From NCBI RefSeq assembly GCF_051967575.1, contig NZ_JBQCJW010000026.1:1-49654 (forward strand): a stretch of 49,654 bases of DNA. The letters are read 5' to 3'. The DNA is from Solibacillus silvestris_B. Lineage in GTDB: Bacteria; Bacillota; Bacilli; Bacillales_A; Planococcaceae. Of this stretch, positions 1-8,252 are shown piece after piece. The translations under genes and the position numbers were made by a program. Below the pieces are notes generated by a model that worked only from the letters and a program-made list of their open reading frames with translations, did no database searches and was not told the origin of the DNA. Positions within the stretch are counted from its first letter, which is position 1. Each line of letters begins with the position of its first letter.

Positions 1-99
1 GACCTACGAGAGCCAAGTGTAATATCGCAGATAATTGATAACTTATTAAAAGAGAACTATTACTCAATTAGTGTGTTTAATGAGCAACTTAATAAATAA
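1..99 (+). CDS. C-terminal end of an unidentified protein (partial)
   Basis: The first frame is open from the window edge to a TAA at 97-99 and encodes 32 residues ending in FNEQLNK. The upstream part lies outside the window, so neither start nor family can be judged. A loose inverted repeat (arms 153-161 and 186-194, CCAAAAATA / TATTTTTGG, 24-nt loop) follows and could serve as its terminator. About 170 bp of AT-rich sequence without a gene separates it from the left end of the insertion sequence. Confidence 0.45.
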   Translation, partial: DLREPSVISQIIDNLLKENYYSISVFNEQLNK

Positions 100-371
100 T
101 ATTTAATGGGTTAAAGATAAGCTTACCTAGCTTAATATAGAATCTTAACAAACCAAAAATATACAAATTTCTATACAAAACTTGTTATTTTTGGCTTGCA
201 TTTTTGATGATTAAAAAACCTCATTTACTTATGATAAGGTTCACCATATCACATTCTATTTTTTATTAACTCAAACTTCGCACCTAAATAATTAGATCCA
301 ATAGTTGGCTCTATTTGGTTCTTCTCGGTTTCAATAAGAACCTTGACAAACATTTTTATAAATATAAAAAA

Positions 372-429
372 CACCTCATTCTTTGGTATAGTGAATTTGA
401 CTAGAAAACACTACCATACAGAAGAGGTG
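372..429 (+). promoter_or_regulatory. Hairpin covering the transposase ribosome binding site
   Basis: CACCTC (372-377) pairs with GAGGTG (424-429), and the stem can continue imperfectly through TTGGTATAGTG (383-393) and CACTACCATA (409-418). The right arm contains the AGAGGTG ribosome binding site of the ATG at 438. In insertion sequences such as IS10 and IS50, similar structures stop translation on transcripts entering from outside while the element's own shorter transcript stays translatable. A TTGACA at 343-348 followed by AT-rich sequence may be the own promoter, but no well-spaced -10 is evident. Confidence 0.5.
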
Positions 430-437
430 CTTCCATT

Positions 438-1799
438 ATGATAGAGCATAATGACCAAAACAATCAACTGCCAAAAGAATTAAACTCCGTATTTCGTGAA
501 TTGGAAATCGTGAAACATCTTCGAAAAGCGGGTATTACTAAAAGAATTGGCTTCACAACAACCTATTTGTTTCAACTTGTTTTTTGCCTAATCTTTCATC
601 ATAAGAGCTGGTTCACCCTTTTAAATTCCAAAAAGGGAGACCGTTACCCTGCCAAGGATTCTGTTTATCGCTTCATGAATCATTCCAAGTTTGCATGGCG
701 TCGTTTTTTAACCTATTTGAGCGCGCATGCCGTTCAAAAGGTGGATCAGCTGACGGATGCAAAACGTCCAAAGGTTTTCATCATAGACGATTCCATGTTC
801 GACCGAAACCGCAGTAAAAAAGTAGAGCTCCTTGCGCGTTGTATGGACCATTCATCGTTAACGAAGCGCTTTTATAAAGGCTTCCGTATGCTTACTTTGG
901 GATGGTCAGACGGCTTTACGTTTATGCCGCTTGACTTCACGTTACTGAGTTCAAAGAAGGCGCAAATCAATGGGATTTCCGAGAATATTGATAAGCGTTC
1001 TTCTGGCTATAAACGTCGTGTAGAAGCGCTGGAATCGGCTCCTGCCGTCATTCCAGGTATGCTTGAGAGAGCCTTACAAACAGGTGTATCGGCTGACTAT
1101 GTGTTAATGGATACGTGGTTTACGCAGCAGCCTCTTATTCAATCAATCGCTGAACTCGGTCTTGACGTCATTGGCATGGTCAAGGCAACGAATCAGCGTT
1201 ATTTGGTGAACGGAAAAAGGCTATCTTTGAAGGAACTATATAAGGTTGCCGCACCTGTCTACGGTAAGAAAGGCATCATGCGATCGATTCAAACCGCAAT
1301 GGCAAATGGCATTCAGGTAAAGGTCGTGTTTATTCAAAACCGCAATAAAAAGAGCGAATGGCTGGCGATTCTCAGCACGGATTGTACGCTTTCTGAACAG
1401 GAAATCGTCCGTATTTATGGCATGCGCTGGGATATTGAGGTCTTTATCAAGACGACCAAATCCCTCTTACGCCTTCAGAAAGAATTTCAAGGCATGTCAT
1501 ATGATTTACTGATTAGCCACACAACGATTGTGTTTTCGAGATACATCGTCCTGTCCTGGCAGAATCGTTGCCATAACGATCAACGCACATTAGGTGGCAT
1601 CTTTTATGAATTATGTGATGAAGTGAACGAACTGGATTGGGCTGTCGCATTACAGCAATTAATCGGGCTTCTTGAAGGTGCCCTTAAAATGACGAATAAA
1701 ACATTACAAAAACTAATCAAAAGTCAATTACAGCAATGGATTGACGGTCTGCCTAACTATATCAAGGCTTATTTGTCGATTTCAGTCTGCGAAGTTTGA
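438..1799 (+). CDS. IS4-family DDE transposase
   Basis: This 453-residue protein cuts and joins the ends of its own insertion sequence. The IS4-family YREK signature is exact near residue 330: Y-GM-R-WDI-E-VFIKTT-K, with the spacing Y-2-R-3-E-6-K that supplies the catalytic glutamate. The first catalytic aspartate is probably in FIIDDSMFDR (about residues 114-123) and the second in VLMDTWF (about 224-230). Length is normal for the family. The ATG is preceded by AGAGGTG, which lies in the hairpin described separately. No frameshift or internal stop is seen. Confidence 0.92.
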   Translation: MIEHNDQNNQLPKELNSVFRELEIVKHLRKAGITKRIGFTTTYLFQLVFCLIFHHKSWFTLLNSKKGDRYPAKDSVYRFMNHSKFAWRRFLTYLSAHAVQKVDQLTDAKRPKVFIIDDSMFDRNRSKKVELLARCMDHSSLTKRFYKGFRMLTLGWSDGFTFMPLDFTLLSSKKAQINGISENIDKRSSGYKRRVEALESAPAVIPGMLERALQTGVSADYVLMDTWFTQQPLIQSIAELGLDVIGMVKATNQRYLVNGKRLSLKELYKVAAPVYGKKGIMRSIQTAMANGIQVKVVFIQNRNKKSEWLAILSTDCTLSEQEIVRIYGMRWDIEVFIKTTKSLLRLQKEFQGMSYDLLISHTTIVFSRYIVLSWQNRCHNDQRTLGGIFYELCDEVNELDWAVALQQLIGLLEGALKMTNKTLQKLIKSQLQQWIDGLPNYIKAYLSISVCEV

Positions 1800-1861
1800 G
1801 TTATTAATTATGCAGCCATCTAACTAGAGTTTTCTTACTACACTCTCCCTATCGCCTAAAA

Positions 1862-2467
1862 CTATATCCATCCCTTCTCAACCGCCTTTTGTACAGCTTG
1901 CTGCCTCGTTTCAACTTCCAGCTTCTGAATGGATAAAGATAAATAGTTGCGGATTGTGCCTTTAGTCAGGAATAGCTGCTTACTGATTTCATTCGTCGTA
2001 TATCCATCCTTCACGAGCTTTAGCACATTGATTTCCCGTTCATTTAGAGGATTTTTTTCATTCATAAATAAAGCGGCTGCAAGATCCTGGCTGATTACCC
2101 TTTCATTTTGCATAATTTTACGTACAGCACCAATCACATATTCGATCGGCTCATCTTTCAGGACATATGCTTCAATACTAAGATCCATTGCTTCCTGCAA
2201 ATAACCGGCCCTTGCAAAAGTAGTCATAATCATCACTTTGCACGGAAGATTGTGGCGGCGTATTTTCGCAGCTACTTCCAACCCGGTCAAATGCGGCATT
2301 TCAATATCCAAAATGCATATATCCGGCCTTTCCTTTACAATTAAATCCCATGCCTCTTTTCCATCTGCCGCCTCAGCTACTATGTGTAAATCCTCCTCAA
2401 GCTCCATAATCGATATTAAAGCGCCTCTCAGAAGCTGCTGATCCTCAGCGATACAAATTCTAATCAT
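1862..2467 (-). CDS. NarL/LuxR-family response regulator, DesR-like
   Basis: The 201-residue protein has a receiver domain (about 1-120) with acidic pocket E8-D9, phospho-acceptor D54 (ILDIEMP), the switch threonine region MTTFARAGY and K103 in VLKDE, followed by a LuxR-type DNA-binding domain (about 135-195) with the turn GTIRNYLS. Whole-protein resemblance to Bacillus DesR is visible, including TTFAR-GY and the C-terminal EKGW. DesR, phosphorylated by DesK, activates the fatty-acid desaturase gene when membranes stiffen in the cold. It overlaps the kinase gene by 4 nt and is the last gene of a three-gene operon. No desaturase gene is in the window, so the target may differ. Confidence 0.85.
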   Translation of the reverse strand: MIRICIAEDQQLLRGALISIMELEEDLHIVAEAADGKEAWDLIVKERPDICILDIEMPHLTGLEVAAKIRRHNLPCKVMIMTTFARAGYLQEAMDLSIEAYVLKDEPIEYVIGAVRKIMQNERVISQDLAAALFMNEKNPLNEREINVLKLVKDGYTTNEISKQLFLTKGTIRNYLSLSIQKLEVETRQQAVQKAVEKGWI

Positions 2468-3564
2468 TTTCCACCCTCCTGCATTGAGTTCAGTGGTATT
2501 GTCAGGAACACCTTTGTCCCCGCCTGGCCATACGTCAATTCTGCATTCCCCTTTAATGATTTCATCCGTTCCTTCATTGTAAATAACCCATTACCATGCT
2601 GCTTATCGGATAAACCGATTCCGTTATCGATAATAGCTACTTCCACTCTGTCCTCTTTTTGGTGAAGATGTATTGTGCACGCAGCTGCATGACTGTGCTT
2701 CACGACATTCGTTACCGCCTCTCGGATACTATAGGCAAGCATCGTTTCCTGCACACTCGTCAGCAGAATATTCGTAAGCTGATGATCAATCTGTATACGG
2801 ATACCGGCATTCTTAAGCAGTTGCTCACAACGCTCCAGTTCGCTATGCAAGGATAAAAAGTTTATTTCCGATATAATCTCACGCACCTGCTTATGTGCTG
2901 TTCGGACTGTCAGTATAATATCATCGAGCTCTTTATGAATCCGCTGATCCTCGTTTGGCACCAGTCTGGAAACGAGCTCTGTTTTCACCTTTATGACCGT
3001 CAATGTATGGCCTAAAGTATCATGCAGATCGCGTGCAATCCGCTGACGCTCATGCTGCATCGCAATGTGAACTGCCGCTTTATCGACCTCACGCTGAAGC
3101 AGTTTGGACTTCTCCATATAATAGCGTAACCACGGAAGCAGCAAAATAAAAAGCATAACCGCCAGTACAATTGACTGTGCGTTTGAAAACAGCTCCTCCT
3201 GATAGCGCCAGACGAGACTGGCTAGAAGGAGGAAATTGATGAATGTAGCAATCCACAAAATACGGCGGTTGACAGCTCGCCCGACAAAGTCTGCAAAGGC
3301 AAACTGAAAGAATATCCACTGTGGGCCGCCTAAATAGGCCAAATATGCCGTAATAACAAAACCAAGCACGGCAGCCGGAAGCAACAAACCATCCTGATAC
3401 CACAGTGCCGTGTAATAGGCTCCTAAATAAATGACTATAAATACAATTTTGAAAACAAGTGACGGAATCTGCGCCGAGACGACAACCGCATAGCCGAACA
3501 GCAGGACGGTCAGTACATCAATTATTAAATATCTTGCCTGACTTTTAGGATACCATTCCAGCAT
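2464..3564 (-). CDS. Sensor histidine kinase, DesK-like (HisKA_3)
   Basis: The 366-residue membrane kinase begins with four to five hydrophobic segments (about residues 10-150) and no separate extracellular sensor domain, as in DesK, which senses bilayer thickness. A coiled linker leads to the HisKA_3 dimerisation helix with phospho-acceptor H181 (RDLHDTLGH). The ATPase domain carries an N box (EAVTNVVKH) and a G1 box (DNGIGLSDKQHGNGL). The start is ATG at 3564, preceded by a G-rich ribosome binding site, 9 nt after the stop of the DUF418 gene. It should phosphorylate the regulator whose gene overlaps its 3' end. Confidence 0.88.
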   Translation of the reverse strand: MLEWYPKSQARYLIIDVLTVLLFGYAVVVSAQIPSLVFKIVFIVIYLGAYYTALWYQDGLLLPAAVLGFVITAYLAYLGGPQWIFFQFAFADFVGRAVNRRILWIATFINFLLLASLVWRYQEELFSNAQSIVLAVMLFILLLPWLRYYMEKSKLLQREVDKAAVHIAMQHERQRIARDLHDTLGHTLTVIKVKTELVSRLVPNEDQRIHKELDDIILTVRTAHKQVREIISEINFLSLHSELERCEQLLKNAGIRIQIDHQLTNILLTSVQETMLAYSIREAVTNVVKHSHAAACTIHLHQKEDRVEVAIIDNGIGLSDKQHGNGLFTMKERMKSLKGNAELTYGQAGTKVFLTIPLNSMQEGGK

Positions 3565-3573
3565 CTAGCCCCC

Positions 3574-4692
3574 CTATCTCTCCAGCATCTGCAATATTCC
3601 CTTCCGCAGCCATTCGACAGGCCCATACGGAAATTTAGCTAACCACACATTCGCCAGTATAATTTGCCCTACTACTATCATACAAAAAACCCCTGTAATT
3701 TCCACACTATTCATATTACCTCCGAGGCCTAAACCCCAACCGTAAAAAATAGCCGTTGCAGTAATGTTTTGCAGAATATAGCAGCTCAAAGACATACGCC
3801 CCGTTTTCTCTAGCCACTTCCAAATCCGCCAAGTGCTGCATGTCCGAACAAGAAAAGCAATCAGTCCTATATAACCCAATGCCAGTACAGGGGCAAACAT
3901 ATAGCGGACAGGCAAATCAAATAGACCGCCTGGTACAAAAGTCAATGCATTCAAAGGCAGACCTAGACCTAGACCCCAAATGAGCAGCTTCCGCTGAATT
4001 GCAATGCCGCGATCAGTAAAGGAGAAAGCACCGCTGCGCATAAGCTTTATACCAATAATAAATAAAAGAATATTCAAAGGAATAATAAAAATTGCCTCTG
4101 TTCTATAGAGCATAAAGTTCATGAGACGATTCTGGACCTGATCCAGCCATGACCCTTCTGCATAAATCGCGATCAGCTGTGGAGAGCTTGCCATTGAAAA
4201 CGCCGGGCCCATCAGCATTGAAGTAAAAATTAGAGCAAGCATTCCAAAATGGAAAACTCCGGCAACCCATAACGCCCGTTTCATCGCACGTTCCCCGCGC
4301 TTTAGTATGACAGCAATAATTCCTGCAGTCACTGCATAGCTCATGAGCACATCATACTCCATTACGAGTACATAGTGCAGAAGACCTTCCACCATTAAAA
4401 ATACGATCACCCACTTATACATCCCAATCCAAGGCTTACTGTGCCTGATGGACTGCTCGTATTTTATCTGCATTCCTACCCCGAACATAATCGTTAATAT
4501 GCCGAGCAGCTTACCGTTGAATACGAACAGTACAAGGATGCGTACAATATCGTTCATACCCGACCAGTCGGTGAAGTCCGTGGTCGTTATATACTTTAAA
4601 TCACCTAAATGCGCAAATATCCAAATATTTGTTCCAAGTGTCCCTAAAATGGCGATCCCTCTTAAAATATCGATCAATGCAATACGTTTCAT
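3574..4692 (-). CDS. DUF418 family multi-pass membrane protein
   Basis: I place the start at the ATG at 4692 (MKRIALIDILRG), since GGAGGGG lies about 7 nt upstream; the frame remains open further upstream but without such a site. The resulting 372-residue protein begins with the RIxxIDxLRGIAILG motif shared by DUF418/YeiB and acyltransferase-like membrane proteins, has about ten hydrophobic helices, and ends with the DUF418 hallmark region (GRMSLSCYILQN... and GPVEWLRKG). The biochemical role of DUF418 proteins is not settled. Being first in an operon with a DesK/DesR-like pair suggests a membrane-related job or a part in signal sensing, which is inference. Confidence 0.85.
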   Translation of the reverse strand: MKRIALIDILRGIAILGTLGTNIWIFAHLGDLKYITTTDFTDWSGMNDIVRILVLFVFNGKLLGILTIMFGVGMQIKYEQSIRHSKPWIGMYKWVIVFLMVEGLLHYVLVMEYDVLMSYAVTAGIIAVILKRGERAMKRALWVAGVFHFGMLALIFTSMLMGPAFSMASSPQLIAIYAEGSWLDQVQNRLMNFMLYRTEAIFIIPLNILLFIIGIKLMRSGAFSFTDRGIAIQRKLLIWGLGLGLPLNALTFVPGGLFDLPVRYMFAPVLALGYIGLIAFLVRTCSTWRIWKWLEKTGRMSLSCYILQNITATAIFYGWGLGLGGNMNSVEITGVFCMIVVGQIILANVWLAKFPYGPVEWLRKGILQMLER

Positions 4693-4810
4693 ATTGATGC
4701 CCCTCCATTTCCGTACCTCTATCGTATATTGGAAGGCATCTGCAAAAATATCGACAGGCGTCAATGAATACAGATGACACATGTCATTTATTAAACAATA
4801 GGTCAATATA

Positions 4811-4849
4811 AAAGAGCTCTTCATTCTGTAAGCAGAGTGAAGAGCTTTT
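4811..4849 (-). terminator. Rho-independent terminator after the yoxD-like gene
   Basis: AAAGAGCTCTTCA (4811-4823) and TGAAGAGCTTTT (4838-4849) form an 11-bp stem. Read on the minus strand it is followed by TTTTATATT, fitting termination of the gene ending at 4897. The plus-strand side also ends in TTTTG, so it could work in both directions. Confidence 0.75.
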
Positions 4850-4896
4850 GTTGTTCAATCGGTTCTTGCAGCGTATTTTTGAAAACTAGCCTCTCA

Positions 4897-5628
4897 TCAG
4901 AACGGATTTGTATTCATCAATGTCGCACTTTTGATATACATGCGCTGGTTTAGCTTTAATTGCGCTACAATATATTCTGCAATATCCTCTGAGTGCATAT
5001 ATTGGTCTTTTTTATCGGCAGGCACTAAGTTCAGCGCATCCGCCAAATCTGTTGCGATCGTACTTGGCGCCAATGCTGTTACGCGAATATTATGACGGCG
5101 CACTTCCGCGGCAAGCGACTCTGTCAAGCCGATGACACCGAATTTAGAAGCACTGTACGCACTTGATGTCGCCGCACCGTTTAACCCGTTTGTTGATGAA
5201 ATATTAATGACATCACCCGCATTTTTTTCGATTAATTGCGGTACAATCGTGTGCGATACATAAAATGTCCCCATTACGTTGATGTCGACAATTTCTTTAA
5301 AATCCTCTGGGTCCATATCGACAAGCTTCTCAAATTTCCCGACGCCTGCATTGTTAATTAAAATATCTGTTAATCCCAACTCTTCTTTCAGATGAGCGGC
5401 AGCCTTCTGTACTTGAGCTAAATTTGAAACATCTGCAACTGCATAGGCAGCCTTAACACCATGGCTTTCGATTTCTTTCACCACTTGCTGCAGTGCATTT
5501 TCAGAACGTGCAATCACACCTACATTTATGCCCTCTTTTGCTAATGCCACCGCTACCGCTTTACCGATTCCGCGTGCCGCACCTGTTACAACCGCAACTT
5601 TACCTTGTAATGACTGACCCATTTTCAT
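4897..5628 (-). CDS. yoxD: YoxD-like short-chain dehydrogenase/reductase
   Basis: The 243-residue protein is a classical SDR, often annotated as 3-ketoacyl-ACP reductase. The NADP(H)-binding TGAARGIG is at residues 15-22, NNAG at 92-95, and the catalytic set is S145, Y158 and K162 (YSASK). Resemblance to Bacillus YoxD extends over the whole length, including the INISST region and the carboxy-terminal TNPF. The true substrate of YoxD is not known. The ATG at 5628 has GGAG only 3 nt upstream; the ATG two codons later (5622, MGQSLQGK) has a better 9-nt spacing and may be the real start. It forms a single-gene unit with its own terminator. Confidence 0.85.
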   Translation of the reverse strand: MKMGQSLQGKVAVVTGAARGIGKAVAVALAKEGINVGVIARSENALQQVVKEIESHGVKAAYAVADVSNLAQVQKAAAHLKEELGLTDILINNAGVGKFEKLVDMDPEDFKEIVDINVMGTFYVSHTIVPQLIEKNAGDVINISSTNGLNGAATSSAYSASKFGVIGLTESLAAEVRRHNIRVTALAPSTIATDLADALNLVPADKKDQYMHSEDIAEYIVAQLKLNQRMYIKSATLMNTNPF

Positions 5629-5889
5629 CGTCTCCTCTATATGTTATTCCAATGAAATTTTAACATAGCGAACTCCGCTGCGCAGTATTTTGCCCTCAGA
5701 ACAAGCATTGCAGAATACGGGTCTCTTTTATATTACGGTCCTCGATTGCGGCAGGGTTATTGCAGTAGACCAATTAATTTAATGGTATATGTATTAGCCG
5801 ATTCCGTTTAAAACAGTCAGCTGAGCAATTATTATGCAGGCCTTCCCTCATATTACATCCAAGTTAAAAAGAAAAACTAGTAGCCCTGC

Positions 5890-5906
5890 ACTTACTTTTC
5901 GTAAGT
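5890..5906 (+). promoter_or_regulatory. TTAC-N5-GTAA operator upstream of the nitroreductase
   Basis: ACTTAC-TTTTC-GTAAGT is a perfect 17-bp palindrome. It contains the TTAC-N5-GTAA motif bound by the MarR/DUF24 (HxlR) thiol-based repressors CatR and YodB of Bacillus subtilis, which control quinone-responsive nitroreductases, azoreductases and dioxygenases. It lies 8 bp upstream of a plausible -35. Confidence 0.6.
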
Positions 5907-5914
5907 CTAGTTGC

Positions 5915-5942
5915 TTGCAAACTTGTTTTAATAATTTAAAAT
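5915..5942 (+). promoter_or_regulatory. Probable SigA promoter of the nitroreductase gene
   Basis: TTGCAA (5915-5920), a 16-bp spacer and TAAAAT (5937-5942) stand 37 bp upstream of the nitroreductase ATG and just downstream of the palindromic operator. The match is moderate. Confidence 0.45.
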
Positions 5943-5979
5943 AAACAAGGAAGTTTGATACATGTAGGAGGATTTTATT

Positions 5980-6543
5980 ATGACATTCCAAGCAAAAGAT
6001 TACCGAACAGCTGAACATGAAATTGAAGACTTATTTTTAAATCGTTGGTCTCCGCGCTCTTATGCTAACAAATCAGTAGCCGACGACGTTTTAAACCGAC
6101 TATTTGAAGCTGCTCGCTGGGCACCTTCTTCAGGCAACAACCAGCCTTGGCGCTTCATCGTCGCTAAAACAGAAGCTGACCTCGAAAAGTTCCATCCAAT
6201 CTTAATGGAAGGAAACTTAATATGGGCTAAAAATGCGCCAGTATTAGCAGTACTAGTTTCCGACAATACAAAAGGATCAAATGAATTCGATGCTGGCACA
6301 GCTTGGGGATTCCTATCATTACAAGCAGCTAAAGAAGGCTTAATCACCCACCCAATGAGCGGTATTTACAAAGATGTTGCGAAGGAAACATTAAATATTC
6401 CTGAAAACTTCGATGTGCAATTAGCAATCGCGATCGGTTATAAAGGTGAAAAAGAAATGCTTTCTCCCGAATTGCAACAACGCGAAACCCCATCAGGCCG
6501 TCGCCCATTAGAAGAAATTTTATTTGAAGGCTCTTTCAAATAA
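5980..6543 (+). CDS. Nitroreductase-family FMN oxidoreductase
   Basis: The 187-residue protein is a compact nitroreductase-fold enzyme that would use FMN and NAD(P)H to reduce nitro or quinone compounds. The N-terminal FMN-phosphate motif RWSPRSY (about 22-28) and APSSGNNQPWRF (about 48-59) are typical, and the C-terminal IGYKGEK segment matches the usual end of the fold. AGGAGG stands 8-9 nt before the ATG. It is transcribed alone and ends at a good terminator. The upstream TTAC-N5-GTAA palindrome suggests induction by electrophiles through an HxlR-type repressor; no such repressor gene is in the window. Confidence 0.9.
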   Translation: MTFQAKDYRTAEHEIEDLFLNRWSPRSYANKSVADDVLNRLFEAARWAPSSGNNQPWRFIVAKTEADLEKFHPILMEGNLIWAKNAPVLAVLVSDNTKGSNEFDAGTAWGFLSLQAAKEGLITHPMSGIYKDVAKETLNIPENFDVQLAIAIGYKGEKEMLSPELQQRETPSGRRPLEEILFEGSFK

Positions 6544-6574
6544 TCTCAATAAATTAAACATCCCAAGTTAAAAT

Positions 6575-6612
6575 AAGCCGCTCAGCTTTTACACTGAACG
6601 GCTTGTTTTAAA
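6575..6612 (+). terminator. Terminator of the nitroreductase gene
   Basis: AAGCCGCTCAG (6575-6585) pairs with CTGAACGGCTT (6594-6604) with one wobble pair, followed by GTTTTAAA. Confidence 0.8.
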
Positions 6613-6771
6613 CACATTATTTGTTTATCGTACAGTTCACTGAAACAAATATAAACACAAAGCTAAAGCCTTACTTCAAGATATAATCTGTGATCAGTTC
6701 GCTGGATTGTTTGTGCATCTGGACCTGGCATAGGGTACTAAGAAATTACACATGAAAGTAAGTCTGTATAA

Positions 6772-6812
6772 AGGACTCTGCATATTCCCGTAAAAGAAAA
6801 ATGCAGAGTCCT
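6772..6812 (-). terminator. Hairpin downstream of the C39-like lipoprotein gene
   Basis: AGGACTCTGCAT (6772-6783) and ATGCAGAGTCCT (6801-6812) form a perfect 12-bp stem. On the minus strand the 3' side reads TTTATAC, a weak T tract, so this may be a weaker terminator or an mRNA-stabilising end. Confidence 0.6.
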
Positions 6813-6843
6813 GTCATTTTGAACCAGGTTTTGTCCCGTTTTT

Positions 6844-7815
6844 TTATTTATTGTAATCCACAACAATGTACGGTTGTAATTGGAATGGCTTTGGTGCGAT
6901 ATTGCGGTCGTTCCACATACCGAACCAGCGCTCTAATGGATAGAAGTAATAGCCGTCTTGCCAATGGTCAGATGTATCATAAGGGTCAGCAAAAATAAGC
7001 ATGTCGTCACCGATGCCTGGTGTACCGTTGTTGTCATAGCCAATAATTGCCTGCCAGTGACCGCCCCAGTCGCCCCACTCCACCATAATTGGTCGTTCGT
7101 TTTGCAGGTGGTCTGTTAACCATTTTACAAAGTAGCTATCCTTGGCATCAGATACCCAAGCTTCTGTCGTATCTGAATTTTCCGAAGCGTATAAGCTATT
7201 CCATGTAAATGTTTCCGGAAGGTTGCCAACATTCGCCCCTGTTGCCCCTGAATCTGCTTGAATTAAGTCTGATTCTTTATACTCAGCACGGTAGCTAGAT
7301 TCAACGACCTCAAAACCTTCAATTCCTGAAAAAAAATTATACAATTTAGAAACATCTGATCCATATTCATGGAAGTTATTCGCTGAGCCAGGCAATGCGC
7401 CCTCCACATCTAAATCTGTCATAGCCTTCATTGCAGTGGCAATATCCATTTCCGTCATTTCATCATATCCGAAGTGGTTTGCTACCATTAATGCTGTCAC
7501 AGGACCGCAAGACCATTCCGTTGTTTGCTGCATTGTTTGGAATTTCTCGATGATCGTTAAGTTTTCATCTGATTTCATATTATAAAAATCAGGCATTTTG
7601 TAATAGCGAGACTCTGAATTATCGCCGGCATTCGCATATGCATCTGCACCGCCCGCTTCATCATAATCTTCGCCTTTGATTGTTGTTGGTTTAACTGCCA
7701 CAGTAGTTTCTGCTGACGCTTTTGTGTCTACTTGAGCCTCCGTATTGTCCTTTTCCTCTGAGCATGCGCCCAATAACAATACAGTTGCTAAAACTGCTGT
7801 AAGGGTTTTTTTCAT
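6844..7815 (-). CDS. Lipoprotein with a C39-like cysteine peptidase domain
   Basis: The 323-residue precursor has a type II signal peptide with lipobox LLGAC; C18 would be lipidated and the protein anchored outside the membrane. A low-complexity linker (about 20-75) leads to a papain-like C39-type domain with candidate catalytic residues C103 (WSCGP), H253 (GGHW, followed by AIIGYD) and D277 or D280 (ADPYD). C39-like domains outside ABC exporters are usually predicted peptidases of unknown substrate. The ATG follows AAGGCGG. Transcription is monocistronic, with a probable promoter about 50 nt upstream. Confidence 0.82.
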   Translation of the reverse strand: MKKTLTAVLATVLLLGACSEEKDNTEAQVDTKASAETTVAVKPTTIKGEDYDEAGGADAYANAGDNSESRYYKMPDFYNMKSDENLTIIEKFQTMQQTTEWSCGPVTALMVANHFGYDEMTEMDIATAMKAMTDLDVEGALPGSANNFHEYGSDVSKLYNFFSGIEGFEVVESSYRAEYKESDLIQADSGATGANVGNLPETFTWNSLYASENSDTTEAWVSDAKDSYFVKWLTDHLQNERPIMVEWGDWGGHWQAIIGYDNNGTPGIGDDMLIFADPYDTSDHWQDGYYFYPLERWFGMWNDRNIAPKPFQLQPYIVVDYNK

Positions 7816-7867
7816 TTATCATTCCGCCTTTTTATTAGTTATGCATTTTCAGAATGCACAAGAAATT

Positions 7868-7895
7868 ATTATAGCGGAAAATCATTAAAATACAA
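7868..7895 (-). promoter_or_regulatory. Probable SigA promoter of the C39-like lipoprotein gene
   Basis: On the minus strand TTGTAT (7890-7895), a 16-bp spacer and a consensus TATAAT (7868-7873) precede the gene by about 50 nt. The region from 7896 to 8145 is AT-rich and I see no gene in it. Confidence 0.5.
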
Positions 7896-8145
7896 TATAT
7901 TTGTATGGATAACATAATAATAGTGCTATTATTTAAATTTTGGAGAAATTCCTGTATTTCAAATAATAAACTAAACGGTAAATATGGATTTTGATTTGCT
8001 GCCGATGCAGAACATCCCGAATATTTCACTTTCACCAATCTATTTATAGCTGAAAAATGGGCAATATATTTATGATAGGCAAACCAAATATTGAAAATCT
8101 GAATGATGTATCGTCAAGATAAGAGAGGTCCGATTTTTTGCGAAA

Positions 8146-8190
8146 TGAAAAAGCACCTTCTTGATATGTCGATGGCATCAAGAAGGTGCT
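8146..8190 (-). terminator. Terminator of the first chemotaxis receptor gene
   Basis: AGCACCTTCTTGAT (8152-8165) and ATCAAGAAGGTGCT (8177-8190) form a perfect 14-bp stem with an 11-nt loop. On the minus strand it is followed by TTTTTCATTT. It lies 63 bp beyond the stop at 8253. Confidence 0.88.
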
Positions 8191-8252
8191 ACATTTGGGT
8201 ATGGATTGTTTGATGGTGGAATTACAATGCATTAGTATCTTTTACTTTAATA

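Larger units (their letters stand above)
268..1802 (+). mobile_element. Complete IS4-family insertion sequence
   Basis: A single transposase gene is bracketed by a perfect 15-bp terminal inverted repeat: AACTCAAACTTCGCA at 268-282 and its reverse complement at 1788-1802. The right repeat contains the transposase stop codon, a compact arrangement common in insertion sequences. I could not find a convincing target-site duplication next to these ends (the flanks read CTATTTTTTATT on the left and ATTAATTATGCA on the right), so the outer ends may be a few bases off or the duplication has decayed. The transposase frame is uninterrupted, so the element may still be active. It sits only 59 bp from the stop of the convergent response regulator gene. 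Confidence 0.85.

Noticed and set aside
240..1830. Target-site duplication flanking the insertion sequence
   Set aside because: The sequences flanking the 15-bp terminal repeats do not match over 8-12 bp, so no duplication is claimed.
4693..4824. Longer amino terminus for the DUF418 protein
   Set aside because: The DUF418 start motif MKRIALIDILRG begins at 4692 with a strong ribosome binding site, and the extra residues match nothing and run into the terminator region.
8044..8232. 62-codon minus-strand frame between the lipoprotein and chemotaxis genes
   Set aside because: It is built over the perfect 14-bp terminator hairpin of the chemotaxis gene and has no usable start site.
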